Below are positions 53,865 through 64,000 of a DNA stretch of 64,000 nt, one piece after another. Where the stretch lies: contig NC_135250.1 in the NCBI RefSeq assembly GCF_964204865.1, positions 5,704,001 through 5,768,000 on the forward strand. Reading direction: 5' to 3'. A program made the translations under genes and the position numbers. Every line of letters begins with the position of its first letter. Within the stretch, counting starts at the first letter, position 1. The notes beneath the pieces are model-generated. The model had not been told where the DNA came from, did no database searches, and was given only the letters and a program-made list of their open reading frames with translations. Source of the stretch: Styela clava (Eukaryota; Chordata; Ascidiacea; Stolidobranchia; Styelidae).

Positions 53865-54550
53865 TGATGCTTATTCTGTCAAAGTTTTGTCGAAAATTAT
53901 CGTGGGAATGACATCACTGTTTCGAACACACTCTAAGACTAATTTGAAGTTTATTCATTGCACAATTATTATTAATTAGAATTGCAACTATCTTGAATAA
54001 TTTTTAGTCTAATTGAGGTCATTTTTTTTCTGCATTTACTTGCTAATAATGAATGATTAAAGCTATTGTGGTAATTAAATATAAATTTTTCAGACACAAA
54101 CTTGAAAAATGATCTTAAACAGAAATCTGATTTGTTTGGTATATCACTCTTGTGAAACAGCTTTAGAGTGGATTTTCTGCATAGAAAGTGAGTTGACTGT
54201 TTGTTCATTCCTGAATTTTTTAAGAGGAATAGTCGCTCGGACTTCCTATTAATGTATTTTATGTTTTTAGTATATTTGTATCCAGCCGTCCCAGGTTCAA
54301 TTTATCTTTACAATTGTCAAGATTCTGTGTTGGTCATGTTCATGCATCCAATCATATATTAGGGGAAAAACAACATTGCGTCTTCAGAAAGTGGCACCAA
54401 GTTTTTCATTAGTATTTAATTTTATGTGTTTCATATTGAATTAATGACGTCCGAGTGGATTAATGAGTTTTTCACCAATATGACACTTATCAGGTGTGCT
54501 TGTTAAGAGTGGTTCGTAGTAATTGTTATTACATTTTTGCCGTTATTTGA

Positions 54551-54556
54551 AATAAA
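54551..54556 (+). promoter_or_regulatory. Candidate poly(A) signal of calnexin
   Basis: AATAAA 687 bp after the stop. GT-rich sequence follows (GTTATGATTAGTGG), fitting a downstream element. Confidence 0.45.
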
Positions 54557-56247
54557 GGTTATGATTAGTGGATAGAAAGTGTATCTTTTAGATATTAGTA
54601 AATGTGGAAATCTTTGTCTAGTGACGGACAAGCGTTAATGGAAAACATGTTGCTACAATAGATGCCAAGATTTGAGAACTGTGAACTTAAGACCATTAAA
54701 TTCTGTTGTGGGGTTAATACGTGCCCAAACGGTTTACCACTGTTTCCACAAGGAGTGTGTAACTCCTGCAGTTTCCATTCATTATATTAGCAACTGTATA
54801 CTTTTGCCACCACAGGTTTTGATACCAGTGTACGGATTGTACCAATGGACATTTCCACCACCAGACAAAACTTCTCCATTTTATATGGTTCACATTGGTT
54901 AGTTTGGGGCAATCCGACCCTTCTATGAAGTAAACGAGGCTTTAATGACATTTTTCACAGACTGATGGACATCATAATCTTATAACAGGTAATAAATACG
55001 AACCCAAACTTCCATCCATTATGTTATTTCAAGAAAGACCTCGAAACGGGTGAAAAACATCTAGCAGCAATATGGAATATTACGAAAACGCCGTGCAATC
55101 AGTAAACTCCCGACGTGATGCATACAGTCTGGGCTAGTTTTTATTCGGCGTAATTGCTAGCGTGCACTAGCCGAACGCCACGTATCGGTATACATGATTG
55201 TTTTGCGTTTGATCGTTTCGTTGAAAAAAAACCGACCGTTGCAAAGGATACTGTGCGGTAGGATTATTGCTACTGACGAATTTAAAAACGTGACTATGGC
55301 GACCTAGATTATACTTTCCGTTTGTAAGAGATCTTTATTTTCAATATTTAATAAAGAAACAAATATTCGTTGGCAGAAATGACCGCGGAGCAAATGTGCT
55401 GCCGCAGACTTGTATACACATACCGTACGCGGTCAATTCTCGCGCTGTAGCCTGTATAATATATGTATCGGTAAGATATATATTTATTAAAGAATATTGT
55501 AGAAGGATGAATTGCACGCCACATTTGTTTTATTTTGTAATTATTATTACACTCGAGTCCCGCTCCCATCTGATGGTTATAAATCTTGGATTAAAGCATG
55601 AATGGTCGGAAAAGATAATAATAGTTTTTGGTCGCACGGGGATCAGACATGTTAGTGATAAAAGTGTCGGTTTTAGTGTCACAATCTCTCTCAATATGTT
55701 TTAAATGAAAGCGTAAATTGCATCTCACATCAGTTATTAGCATGTCAAAACGACTGATTGACTGCAGCTGCACTATTTTTTCTTTGCTGTTTAGCGTAAA
55801 ATGTATACACGCCACTAATGTGTTCATTTTGCTCTTAGCATCATACTTCTTACGTGATATGACAACCTATAGGTATCCACATTTATCATTAAATCATGTA
55901 TTTTCACCGCTCTTGTACGCATGTCAGCAGCATGCGTTTGATCTCATCGTGTTTGCTTCACAGTTATTGGTGTACCACAAGTTTAAATAGTATCTCATGG
56001 TGTCCATAAGATTTCCTTTGCACATTACGTTTTTAAATTTCATTAGGGCGTAGTTTATACCGTAGCGCCGATCAAAATAATTTATTAATTATATCATCGC
56101 CTTGTGCGTTTTCACACTTCTACCTGTGCTCACCAGAAGTTTAAAGAAAATTCTGAAGAAGTTGATGCTTATTATCTTTGATCACTCTTATACGTACAAT
56201 CGGCATATGTTAAGGTCATGATGGTCCATAAGTATAATGGTATAAGG

Positions 56248-56542
56248 CAGCGGTTCTCAACCGGGGGCCCGCGGCTCCCTAAGGGGGCCACAAGGATGGG
56301 CTGAAATCTGAATTTACTTTTCACTTTAAAAGAAATCTCAGTTTTTCCTAGTTTGCTGCTCAACAAAGTTATTTCGCAGGGTGTTTTCGCTCTCCTTTGT
56401 GCAAATTGTTATAACATAATGGGATTTGGAATCTATCAATGAAAATAACCCTATTAATACCTCTGGAATATTAAAGTGGGGGCCATGAGTGCTAAAAGCC
56501 TCCGAAAGGGGGCCACGAGTCATAAAAGGTTGAGAACCACTG
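56248..56542. mobile_element. hAT-type MITE (295 bp)
   Basis: Inverted ends CAGCGGTTCTCAACC and GGTTGAGAACCACTG. Perfect 8-bp duplications GTATAAGG at 56240-56247 and 56543-56550. The interior has GGGGGCCAC-rich arms. No transposase. Confidence 0.92.
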
Positions 56543-56650
56543 GTATAAGGTATACAAGTGTTTCTGGAACAGCTGATTATTCGGATGCAGGCTTTCTTTC
56601 TACAACTATGCATACTCAAAGAATGTGTTTATCACAACAACATAAATAAC

Positions 56651-56656
56651 TTTATT
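56651..56656 (-). promoter_or_regulatory. Candidate poly(A) signal of C18orf63-like gene
   Basis: TTTATT on the plus strand reads AATAAA on the minus strand, about 176 bp after the stop codon at 56832. Confidence 0.45.
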
Positions 56657-56831
56657 AAATCTTCAAACATTAACAATATAAAACTGGACATAGTTGTCTC
56701 AATACACAATATGTATATATTATACAATTTGTCATTAATAAGTCTCGTTAAACCAAATCATTCATATCGCACTGCTACTGACTGGGTGGCCTCAAATCCT
56801 CGAGGTCTCACATTTTGTCTTTCATGTATCC

Positions 56832-59800
56832 TTAGTCATCAATTCCTTGAAATGAACCCTGTTTCAACATGACTTGCAATTTTACTTTTGTGATCAGGTC
56901 TTCTTTCCTTTCTCTGCTTTTCACTGATATTCCTTTAGACTTGAGCCAGCATGCAAGGGTGGCTGCATTTACTTTAGATAACTGAAATAATTCGGAGACG
57001 GTGTTTCACTACGCATTTTACTCAGTAAATTGAAGCTTTACAATAAAAAATATAGAAAACTGCAAAACAATGCTGACAAAAAAAAAACAGTAAGCCCTGC
57101 ATTCACATTTTTCATAAGCTGATTTCAAGTGTAAAGATTTTAGGTAATAATAACTCATTCTGTATTCCACAAGCACGACTTTTTCGGATTCGTAATGAAC
57201 TATTATATCATTAGAGGTTTAGTCATACAAGTATTTGTCAAATGAACTATATTTATATATAAAGGGGTTACTAGCAGGTATCCCAGATGTGTCTTGTACC
57301 ACCACACTTCTCCCAATTATATGAATCCCACTTCAGACGGACTCTGGCAAAGAATTATATAAACCCGCACTCAGAATTACGCCTGGATTTTGCTTCATAT
57401 TCTTGACAAACCAGACACACTGAACACCCCACATAACAAAAACTCAAATTTATTCAGAATCTGAACTACCTTATTCTCTCTGGCCATATCCTCAACATCA
57501 ACATTTGATCTCACTTTAGGCCTCTTAACTATCTGCTGGCTAACACCATCAGCATTCATTGACAACTTTCTTTTAGAAGCTTCTGTCGTATTTCCTGCCA
57601 TTTGTGAACCATCTTGAAGATTTCCTGCCACCTGCTCTCCAATAACGAATGTGAAATTTAGAAAAATTTGGAAATTTCAAGAACACGTCATTATTATTCT
57701 ATATACTCACAGGATCGCCAACACTTGCTGTTTGAGATAGAAGCACTACGTTTGGATCGCTTGTATTAATGCTATTCCGAATTCGACAAATGCTTTCGTT
57801 TGCTGGTTTGAAAATCTCAGCGAAAGAATGCTTTTTCGTTGGTAAGTTTGCCGATGAAGACCTTTTAGTATGTTCAAAACTATGTTGTCTTTCATTCCGT
57901 GGATAGGACGATTGCATTGTGCTTGCAGAAGCGAAAAGTTTGTCAAAGGAATGATTTTTAGCTGATATGTGTTTTCTTTCTTCTGCTTGCCTCTCAAAGA
58001 AGTTTAGATTTGAATCTTGCGAGTTGCGATCAGTATGGGAAGATAATAACTTAATATTCCCTGTCTTGTCGCTTGAACATGGAATCACATCATTCACAAA
58101 GTTGTTTGCTGGTTTGAAAAGTTTGTCAAAGGAGTGATTTTTTAGAATATTATGAGGTGATGAATCAAAGCCACTGTCATTGTGCAGCATGGGGGATACA
58201 CATCCTATATTACTATTCTTCTGTGCTGAAGTGGAGTAGCCAGCCTTTGCAAATAATTTATCAAATGAATGATTTTGCATTATTTTCAAAGGTGAATTTG
58301 ATCCAAGATTATTGATTTTGTTCTCATTATTGGTGGCTCTACCAGGTGTTTTGTTCGCCACAGAATAAGTATTCTGGGAACTTTCAGTAGCTTTTGAAAA
58401 CATTGAATCAAACAAGTGATTTTTGATAATCTTCAAAGGTGACTTCTTTTGCTTCATAAATGCTGGTGATGCGCTGCTGTCAGAAGTCAAATCTGTGTAA
58501 CGAATATGTAACTGGTAGATTAAGTGCAGTGGCGGGATTGAAAATTTTAAAAAGGAGTTTTCTTTTGTATCGAACTAAAGATGACACGCTTCAATACATA
58601 ACTTTCGAAACGCTGGATATACCTTAAATTGTCAGCTACAATGCATGTTACCCATTGGCTGCCCATTTCATCTAAAGTTTGAAGCAAAAACGGGATTGCT
58701 AATTATCACAATATTCCCAAGGATGGGTTCGCGCATTGAATTTTACCACTGGTTGTGTGTCATTTTAATATTTAAAATTGGATAACACAAAAGCTCTAAA
58801 TTAGTGGTTTTCAGATTTGATTGACCAGACCAAAATTAGAAGCGGAAGCATATTCGCGGGCCAGGAGAAGATGCGCACGCAAGGGCGTGACACTTATATA
58901 TATGCTAATATTGGTACGTATAATTAAGATACTGATAGGATTGAATTGTTACGAATATACACATGATTAAACTGTGATAATGGCGGTATCTAGAATGCAA
59001 AAAAGTAAAAACATAGTATGTTAAACTATTTGACTCAAGTTCGGTGGGTCATATTGAATTGGTACGCGGGCCATAATTGACCCGTGGGCCTTGGTTTGGG
59101 AAACACTGGTCTATGCATATCAATCATTTGCCTGTTTGCTGGAAGCTTTTATTCGCCAAACCAAAAAGGATGAAAATCTTACTTAATATGTGTTCAAATG
59201 ACAGTTTCTTTGGTTGGTATTTCCTCGCAGCAATTCTTTGCTGAGTTTCCATATTCTGTGGCGTAACGTTTGAGTCATACCCACTGTCATCAAAATTGTG
59301 ATCGAGCTGACGGTAAAAAGATTTTGAAAAATGAAACATTTTTTATTGTAAATATACCTTCTTATAATTTTGACATCCAGCAGTCACAGAAAGCTTTCTA
59401 GTTGCATTTGAATATCGACTTATAACATAAGTATATAAAATAAGACTTTATCAATAGATAGACAGTAATTAATTCAGTAAGCAAAACTTACTGCTTTGGG
59501 AGTCTTGTATGTTTTGCCAGCAGCCAAAGATGTTACAATTCCAGTGTTTGTTTTGTCTAGTTTTTGAAATAAAAATATGGTAACATAAAGTTAAACTTGA
59601 TCCGCAAACTGTATGTAATAAATTACAAATCACTGATGAAACAAATTGCCTGACATGTTAGTGTGAAAGATATGCTGCTCAGAGTAGTAATTTTTATTAG
59701 GAATAATCTAGAAAACCTAACCCATTTTAATAATTCAGACAAGAATGATTTTATCCAGGGTTAAGGTTGAATTCGAAATCAGGAGTCAAAAAGTTCAGGC

Positions 59801-62800
59801 TTTTTCAATTGAAACCAAATTAGATTTCAAAAACATGTTAGCAAAAAAGGTGTTCCTAATTCAAGTCAAGAGCAAGACATCTCTCATAACGAATTGCAAA
59901 GTAATCTTTCATTTACATCTACTGGAAAATTATTCATTGCTTATTTTCATTTTTCAGCCTTAAAATAATTAGATATTTCCTAGTGTCAACAATATCATCT
60001 GTCCATTATGTGCAGATTTAATATTAGGATGATTTAAGTTACAAATTTGTTACCTCCTATTATTCCTTGTTTTGGAGTTGAAGTGGAAATGCTTGAGTGC
60101 TTCTTCGAACCTAAGACACAAATCTAGATGAGTTTTGTAAATTTTCATGCGGCCACGGTCATTTTGGGACAGCTCGAGTTTATCAGAAAATCGAGTTATC
60201 TAAATGGAATGACTCAGACTCGTTATCAACTAGTCACTAGCGAGACTTAACTCCGTGATCACTTGACTCAAATGTCCTGTGAGTATAGACACTTCTATCA
60301 AACAATGATCATTGCGTAAGATTCGCAAGTTGCAATTTTTACAAATACGAAATTTCCTCACCAGGCTTCTTTTTCTTCGTAACATCAATTTTTATTTTGC
60401 CGCCACAATTATTTGTTGATTTCACTTTGGCTTTAAATACTGGAATAAATTTTCCATTGACGTTAGTTGGCATTTGTATCTTTACTCTTGATGAAAGACT
60501 GTCTCTCCTTTTTCCCAAATTCGTCTTCTCAGCCTGACTAGAAGGGATCACTTGAGTGGCAGTGTGATCATTTTTTCCTGTTGTTTAATGAAGAATTTTG
60601 ATTGAAAAAATTAAATAAATTTCTTTAGCTATAATTATGCTCCAACAGAAAATATTTTCAATTAACAAGAAATTCTTTTAGAAGTTGTTAATAGGCAGCT
60701 CGGAACTTAATTTCAGGTACATTATATAAAATAATTTAAAACATTGAAACTAATACCGGTACTTATCCTGGCATAGCAAACCCTATTTACAAATTATGCA
60801 TGAAATCTTCTCAAACCGCCAGTGCTTCAAGTACTATTAAAAAGTTGAACCTTTGGTTTTATCAATAATTCTTTTTTCTGTGTTTTGTTGTGAAGAGGGT
60901 ATAATATTATCTCCTTTATTCGTCTGTGAATGAAAAAATTTTATAATATATAAAAAAGGCTCTATATTATTACCTCAAGGTATTGGAATTCACGAATATG
61001 CTAAACCTGAATCAAATTTTTGGTGTTTGATATTTGAGGTCTTGCTGGCACAGGAGGCATTTTCTTAGTAGCCGCATTGTCATTCATTGTTACATTTAAT
61101 AACTTTCCCGGTTTGATCTGAAGAAAATAGTAGAAACAATAAGAACTTCAAAAATCCTATAGGTCTACTATTTGTGTAACAAACTTTTGCGCTCCCGTAG
61201 TATGTGAACCAACACGGCAGACACCGGAACGTAGTATGTGTACAGTACCGGGTTAGGGTTAAGACATAATTTTATTCCAATTTTCCATATTATAGTTATA
61301 TTATGAGTTTGGGGACTAGCCAAGGACTCCTGTAGTATTTGTACTTGAAATTATGGCCTAACCCTAACCTAGTACACATACTACGCTCCGGTGTCCCCCA
61401 TCTTGGTTCACATACTACAGGGGTACCCAGATTTTCAACCAACCTGTGTTGCTTCAGATAAATTATTTGTCGCATAACATGGTTTTGAAGAATAAACAAG
61501 TTTAAATCCGCAAACTCTGTCGAATTTCTGATGCAAACATGTCATGAAATCCTGCAATATCACACTTGATAAAAAAGCATTGTGAAAAAATGTTGGAAGC
61601 ATTATTGTGTTATCAAAATGTACCTTTATGATAGCTAGTCCATCACATCTAGGCATAACCTGTATCTCTCTTGTTCTCAAACAGCAGAGTGGATAGGTGA
61701 ATAGCTGTTGTCCAATCAGTTTGAAATAAATGCTTCCGTATAACATACCTGTTTCTTCTTCTGGTAATCGTATACCATGCTTAAATGATACTGATAAGTT
61801 ATATTAGTTTGCAATCTCTACAATACCCATCTATATGTGTGCTAGAGAATATAAATGCACAAAGTATCTTAGAACGTAATTATAATATATCTCAGGGAGG
61901 AAATTTGGCAGTTATCGTTATTATTAAACTTATACTTATTACAAAATGGTCATAGCCCCGGAAAGGGATAATTATAAATATGTGATTAAAAGATTAGACC
62001 AACTTATCAGCTTTCCTCTCTTTTGGGATACATATATATAAAAAAAAAATTTTATCCTATAACATACATGATTCTTCCAGTACTTTTTCAATCCAGCATA
62101 ATCAGTGAAACTTGAAGATGAATCTAAATGCCTTCCCACAGGAATTTTATGTGAAACTCTGACTAGTTGTCCACGTTTCATTGTTGGTAAGATGTGACAC
62201 CAGCTTCGATATATCGAAAATTCTTCTATCGCCATATTCTCATCTTCTTCAAAGTTTCGAAGCGCCTGATAAGGATTGAACAAAATTGAACAAAAAAAGA
62301 GTAACTTGGGACATTTCATATTATCGCATTTAAATTGTAACTCTACTAAGAATGTTTGCCGAGATCCAATACCATTTCTTTCATAGTTTGTTACTATTAC
62401 TATATAAAGTTATTTGAAGTTGCAATCTCGGAATATTGTGCAAAAACATTATTTACTAAAACATTGTCAACACCTACTTGAAAGCAGATATCAAAACTTT
62501 GGATTACGGGTGGCGGGTTTCTGATTGCTTGTGGTCGTACAGTCAGAGTAATTTGTTCATCAGAAATAAGGATGTCTAAATCTGTAGAATTAATGCAGTC
62601 AATAGATTTACACAATTCACTTTCGTATATATAATGAACTGGATGCATAAACAATTTACATCATCGCCCTTGTTTCGACAATATTTAAAAAAAAAACAGT
62701 AGGCTACAAATATGTTTATAAAGTTTTTCTACCAACAGCTTCTTGTTTGTCTTTGCAAGTGACAACATCTGGTCCCTTAACTAAAAAATTGCCGATCATA

Positions 62801-63750
62801 TTCCAAGACGCTGATATTTTGAATCGCATAGTGAAAGTGAAACATTCTTGTAGAACATTCAGCATAGCGGGACTGGCGTGTATAGGCTGTAAGAAATATA
62901 ATGAAATCAATATAAAATAACACAGTAGTGAGTAGAGGGTTTGTACTATTGTGTTGGAATACAGTTAACAAATTTAAGCAAGCTCAAATACTGAACTATT
63001 CAAGATAAATTCACTTATTAAAGCTTTAGAATTCAACCGGTACCGGTAAATGATGGTGCTTAAACATTTTTTTTTTTTTTTTTTGCCAAATTTAAATCCA
63101 TAGCCAAATCGGATTTATGAAAATGATGGTTTTGGTTTATCCAAATATATTATTATGTCAATTTAATTGCATGAATCCCAATTTCCAAATAATTTAGGTG
63201 TTAAGTATACAATACATGATATATAAATAATCACAAATATCAATTTTTTCAGATACATTTACCCATATTAGTTTGAATTGTGTCCACATTCATGAAATGT
63301 CAATCCATGTAATCCAGTGACCATTGTGCATACATTTTTTTTCATTTTCAGTAGTTATACCATATATATTATAAATTTAACCGATATTATCATTTAATAT
63401 GGTGCTTAAACATTACCTGCAATCCTAACTTTTGACATATTGGATGCAGTTTCTTTTCCTTAAAATAACCCATGCTCATCACGACATCAATTAAGGTATC
63501 GTCATAGAAGTTCGGGGAAACCACGACCTCCCGACAGAGAAAACAAAGTTGCCGGCATTTCAGCGTCTAGAAAAAGAAAATAGTACCGTAATCGTAACGG
63601 TACCTTATCGGATAAAATTGAGTACTAGGCCTATATCACACTTACCTGTGTTTGGGGACAATTTGATGATTTATTATTGATCTTCAACACGACATGACAG
63701 AATTGTCGCAAAGGCGGTAGTTTTATGAAAAATATGCAGTGACTGGACAT
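56832..63750 (-). CDS. C18orf63-like: C18orf63-like protein (DUF4708) with NHSFDKLF motif array
   Basis: Sixteen minus-strand exons: 63750-63646, 63566-63417, 62886-62733, 62581-62478, 62265-62068, 61779-61624, 61551-61444, 61117-61007, 60923-60851, 60577-60362, 60110-60054, 59556-59492, 59306-59183, 58492-57711, 57631-57470, 56981-56832. All junctions agree in phase, giving 904 residues. The first seven exons match the DUF4708 domain of human C18orf63: CRQL.FL near the start, NPPP, ILPTMKRGQLVRVSHKIP, GSIYFKLIGQQLFTYPL, and VCGFKLVYSSKPCYATNNL. KFIPVFKAK in exon 10 also matches. The C-terminal half is low-complexity, with repeated KNHSFDKLF motifs (exon 14) and a SAP-like end (exon 16). The function of C18orf63 is unknown to me. 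Least certain: exon 6 acceptor, exon 9 and the terminal exon. Confidence 0.85.
57800..58424 (-). repeat. NHSFDKLF short-motif array (protein-level repeat)
   Basis: Exon 14 of the C18orf63-like gene encodes NHLFDSMF (58398-58421), NHSFDKLFAKA (about 58250-58281), NHSFDKLFKPAN (about 58108-58140), NHSFDKLFASAS (about 57925-57958), QHSFEHTK (about 57870-57895) and KHSFAEIFKPAN (about 57800-57838). The first three follow a PLKII/PLKIM/PHNIL lead-in. Spacing is irregular (roughly 30-60 residues). A weaker LSFEHIL copy is in exon 13. Confidence 0.85.
58802..59108. mobile_element. hAT-type non-autonomous element
   Basis: Starts TAGTGGTTTTCAGATTTG, ends TTTGGGAAACACTG, with GCGGGCCAGGAG and GCGGGCCATAATTGACCC inner arms. 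Target duplication not clear. It lies in intron 13 of the C18orf63-like gene. Confidence 0.65.
61188..61427. mobile_element. hAT-like MITE
   Basis: Ends TGCGCTCC and GGGGTACC with the family interior and GTGAACCAACACGGCAGACACCGG arms. Flanking octamers CAAACTTT and CAGATTTT match at 6 of 8. Its near end is 16 bp from the exon 7 donor of the C18orf63-like gene. Confidence 0.78.
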
Positions 63751-64000
63751 GATACAGACGATCCTACCGCACGTCGAACTTGTTGACTGTTAACCTTGCA
63801 GACGACGTCTGCAGAAACCTTATTCCGGGAACGTCATCGTACAGTGGTGCAATGAGCATATGCTGTTATTATATTATATTAGTACGATAGACGGAAGCAA
63901 AATCATTTCAGATAATAAATAATAACGCACCAAAAGAAAATCAAAAGTTATTCGATTTGTACTCAAATTTTTGGGGAAAAGTGGCCAAAAATATGAGGAA
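63751..64000. other. Upstream flank of C18orf63-like gene
   Basis: Presumed promoter and 5' leader of the minus-strand gene. No TATA-like element stands out and no other gene is seen before the window ends. Confidence 0.4.

Larger units (their letters stand above)
53865..56650. other. 3' flanks of convergent genes, no further gene seen
   Basis: Calnexin 3' untranslated region to about 54580, then sequence without recognised genes, and a hAT MITE at 56248-56542. Open frames of up to about 102 codons here show no family signature. Confidence 0.55.

Noticed and set aside
57395-57469. Read-through of exon 15 of the C18orf63-like gene to a stop near 57395 as the true C-terminus
   Set aside because: A phase-0 donor at 57469 and a strong downstream acceptor with a SAP-like exon fit better, but transcript data could reverse this choice.

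Overview
The window is eukaryotic nuclear DNA: AT-rich, with intron-containing genes, GT-AG splice sites, AATAAA signals and a dense load of short DNA transposons and SINE-like repeats. Gene content (CYP2-clan P450s, a four-domain FKBP9/10-type protein, a calnexin with the animal 4+4 P-domain, a C18orf63 homologue) points to an animal, most likely an invertebrate deuterostome such as an ascidian tunicate (for example a Styela-like species). No species-diagnostic marker is present, so the organism is an inference.

Layout. 1-747: 5'-truncated non-LTR reverse-transcriptase fragment (minus). 1750-20805: cluster of four CYP2-type cytochrome P450 genes (one minus, three plus) plus a truncated P450 head. 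All four share one architecture: a very long first exon, a 112-nt second exon and a 225-237-nt last exon. All have a canonical heme-Cys loop and ExxR, but all have Asn where the I-helix catalytic Thr should be; the fourth also lacks the acidic residue. 22951-34079: a 13-exon, 577-residue ER FKBP with signal peptide, four PPIase domains, two EF-hands and a DDEL tail. 36590-53864: a 15-exon, 586-residue calnexin, whose 6-kb intron 10 holds two possible in-frame, strongly basic cassette exons. 56832-63750 (minus): a 16-exon, 904-residue C18orf63-like protein (DUF4708) with an array of NHSFDKLF-type motifs and a short SAP-like C-terminal exon.

FKBP and calnexin are neighbours that both serve glycoprotein and collagen-type folding in the ER, and the P450s are ER membrane enzymes; no operon-like coupling is visible. 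The C18orf63 homologue converges on calnexin.

Introns and intergenic DNA are crowded with mobile elements. Many have target-site duplications that can be read directly: a hAT-like MITE family (GGTGCTCC...GGAGTACC ends, 8-bp duplications) with at least eleven copies; other hAT-type elements; a PIF/Harbinger-like element with a transposase remnant; tRNA-derived SINEs; and a Helentron-like insertion nested inside one MITE. Exon boundaries were worked out by hand from splice sites, reading phase and family similarity. They are phase-consistent for all seven genes but are not backed by transcripts.
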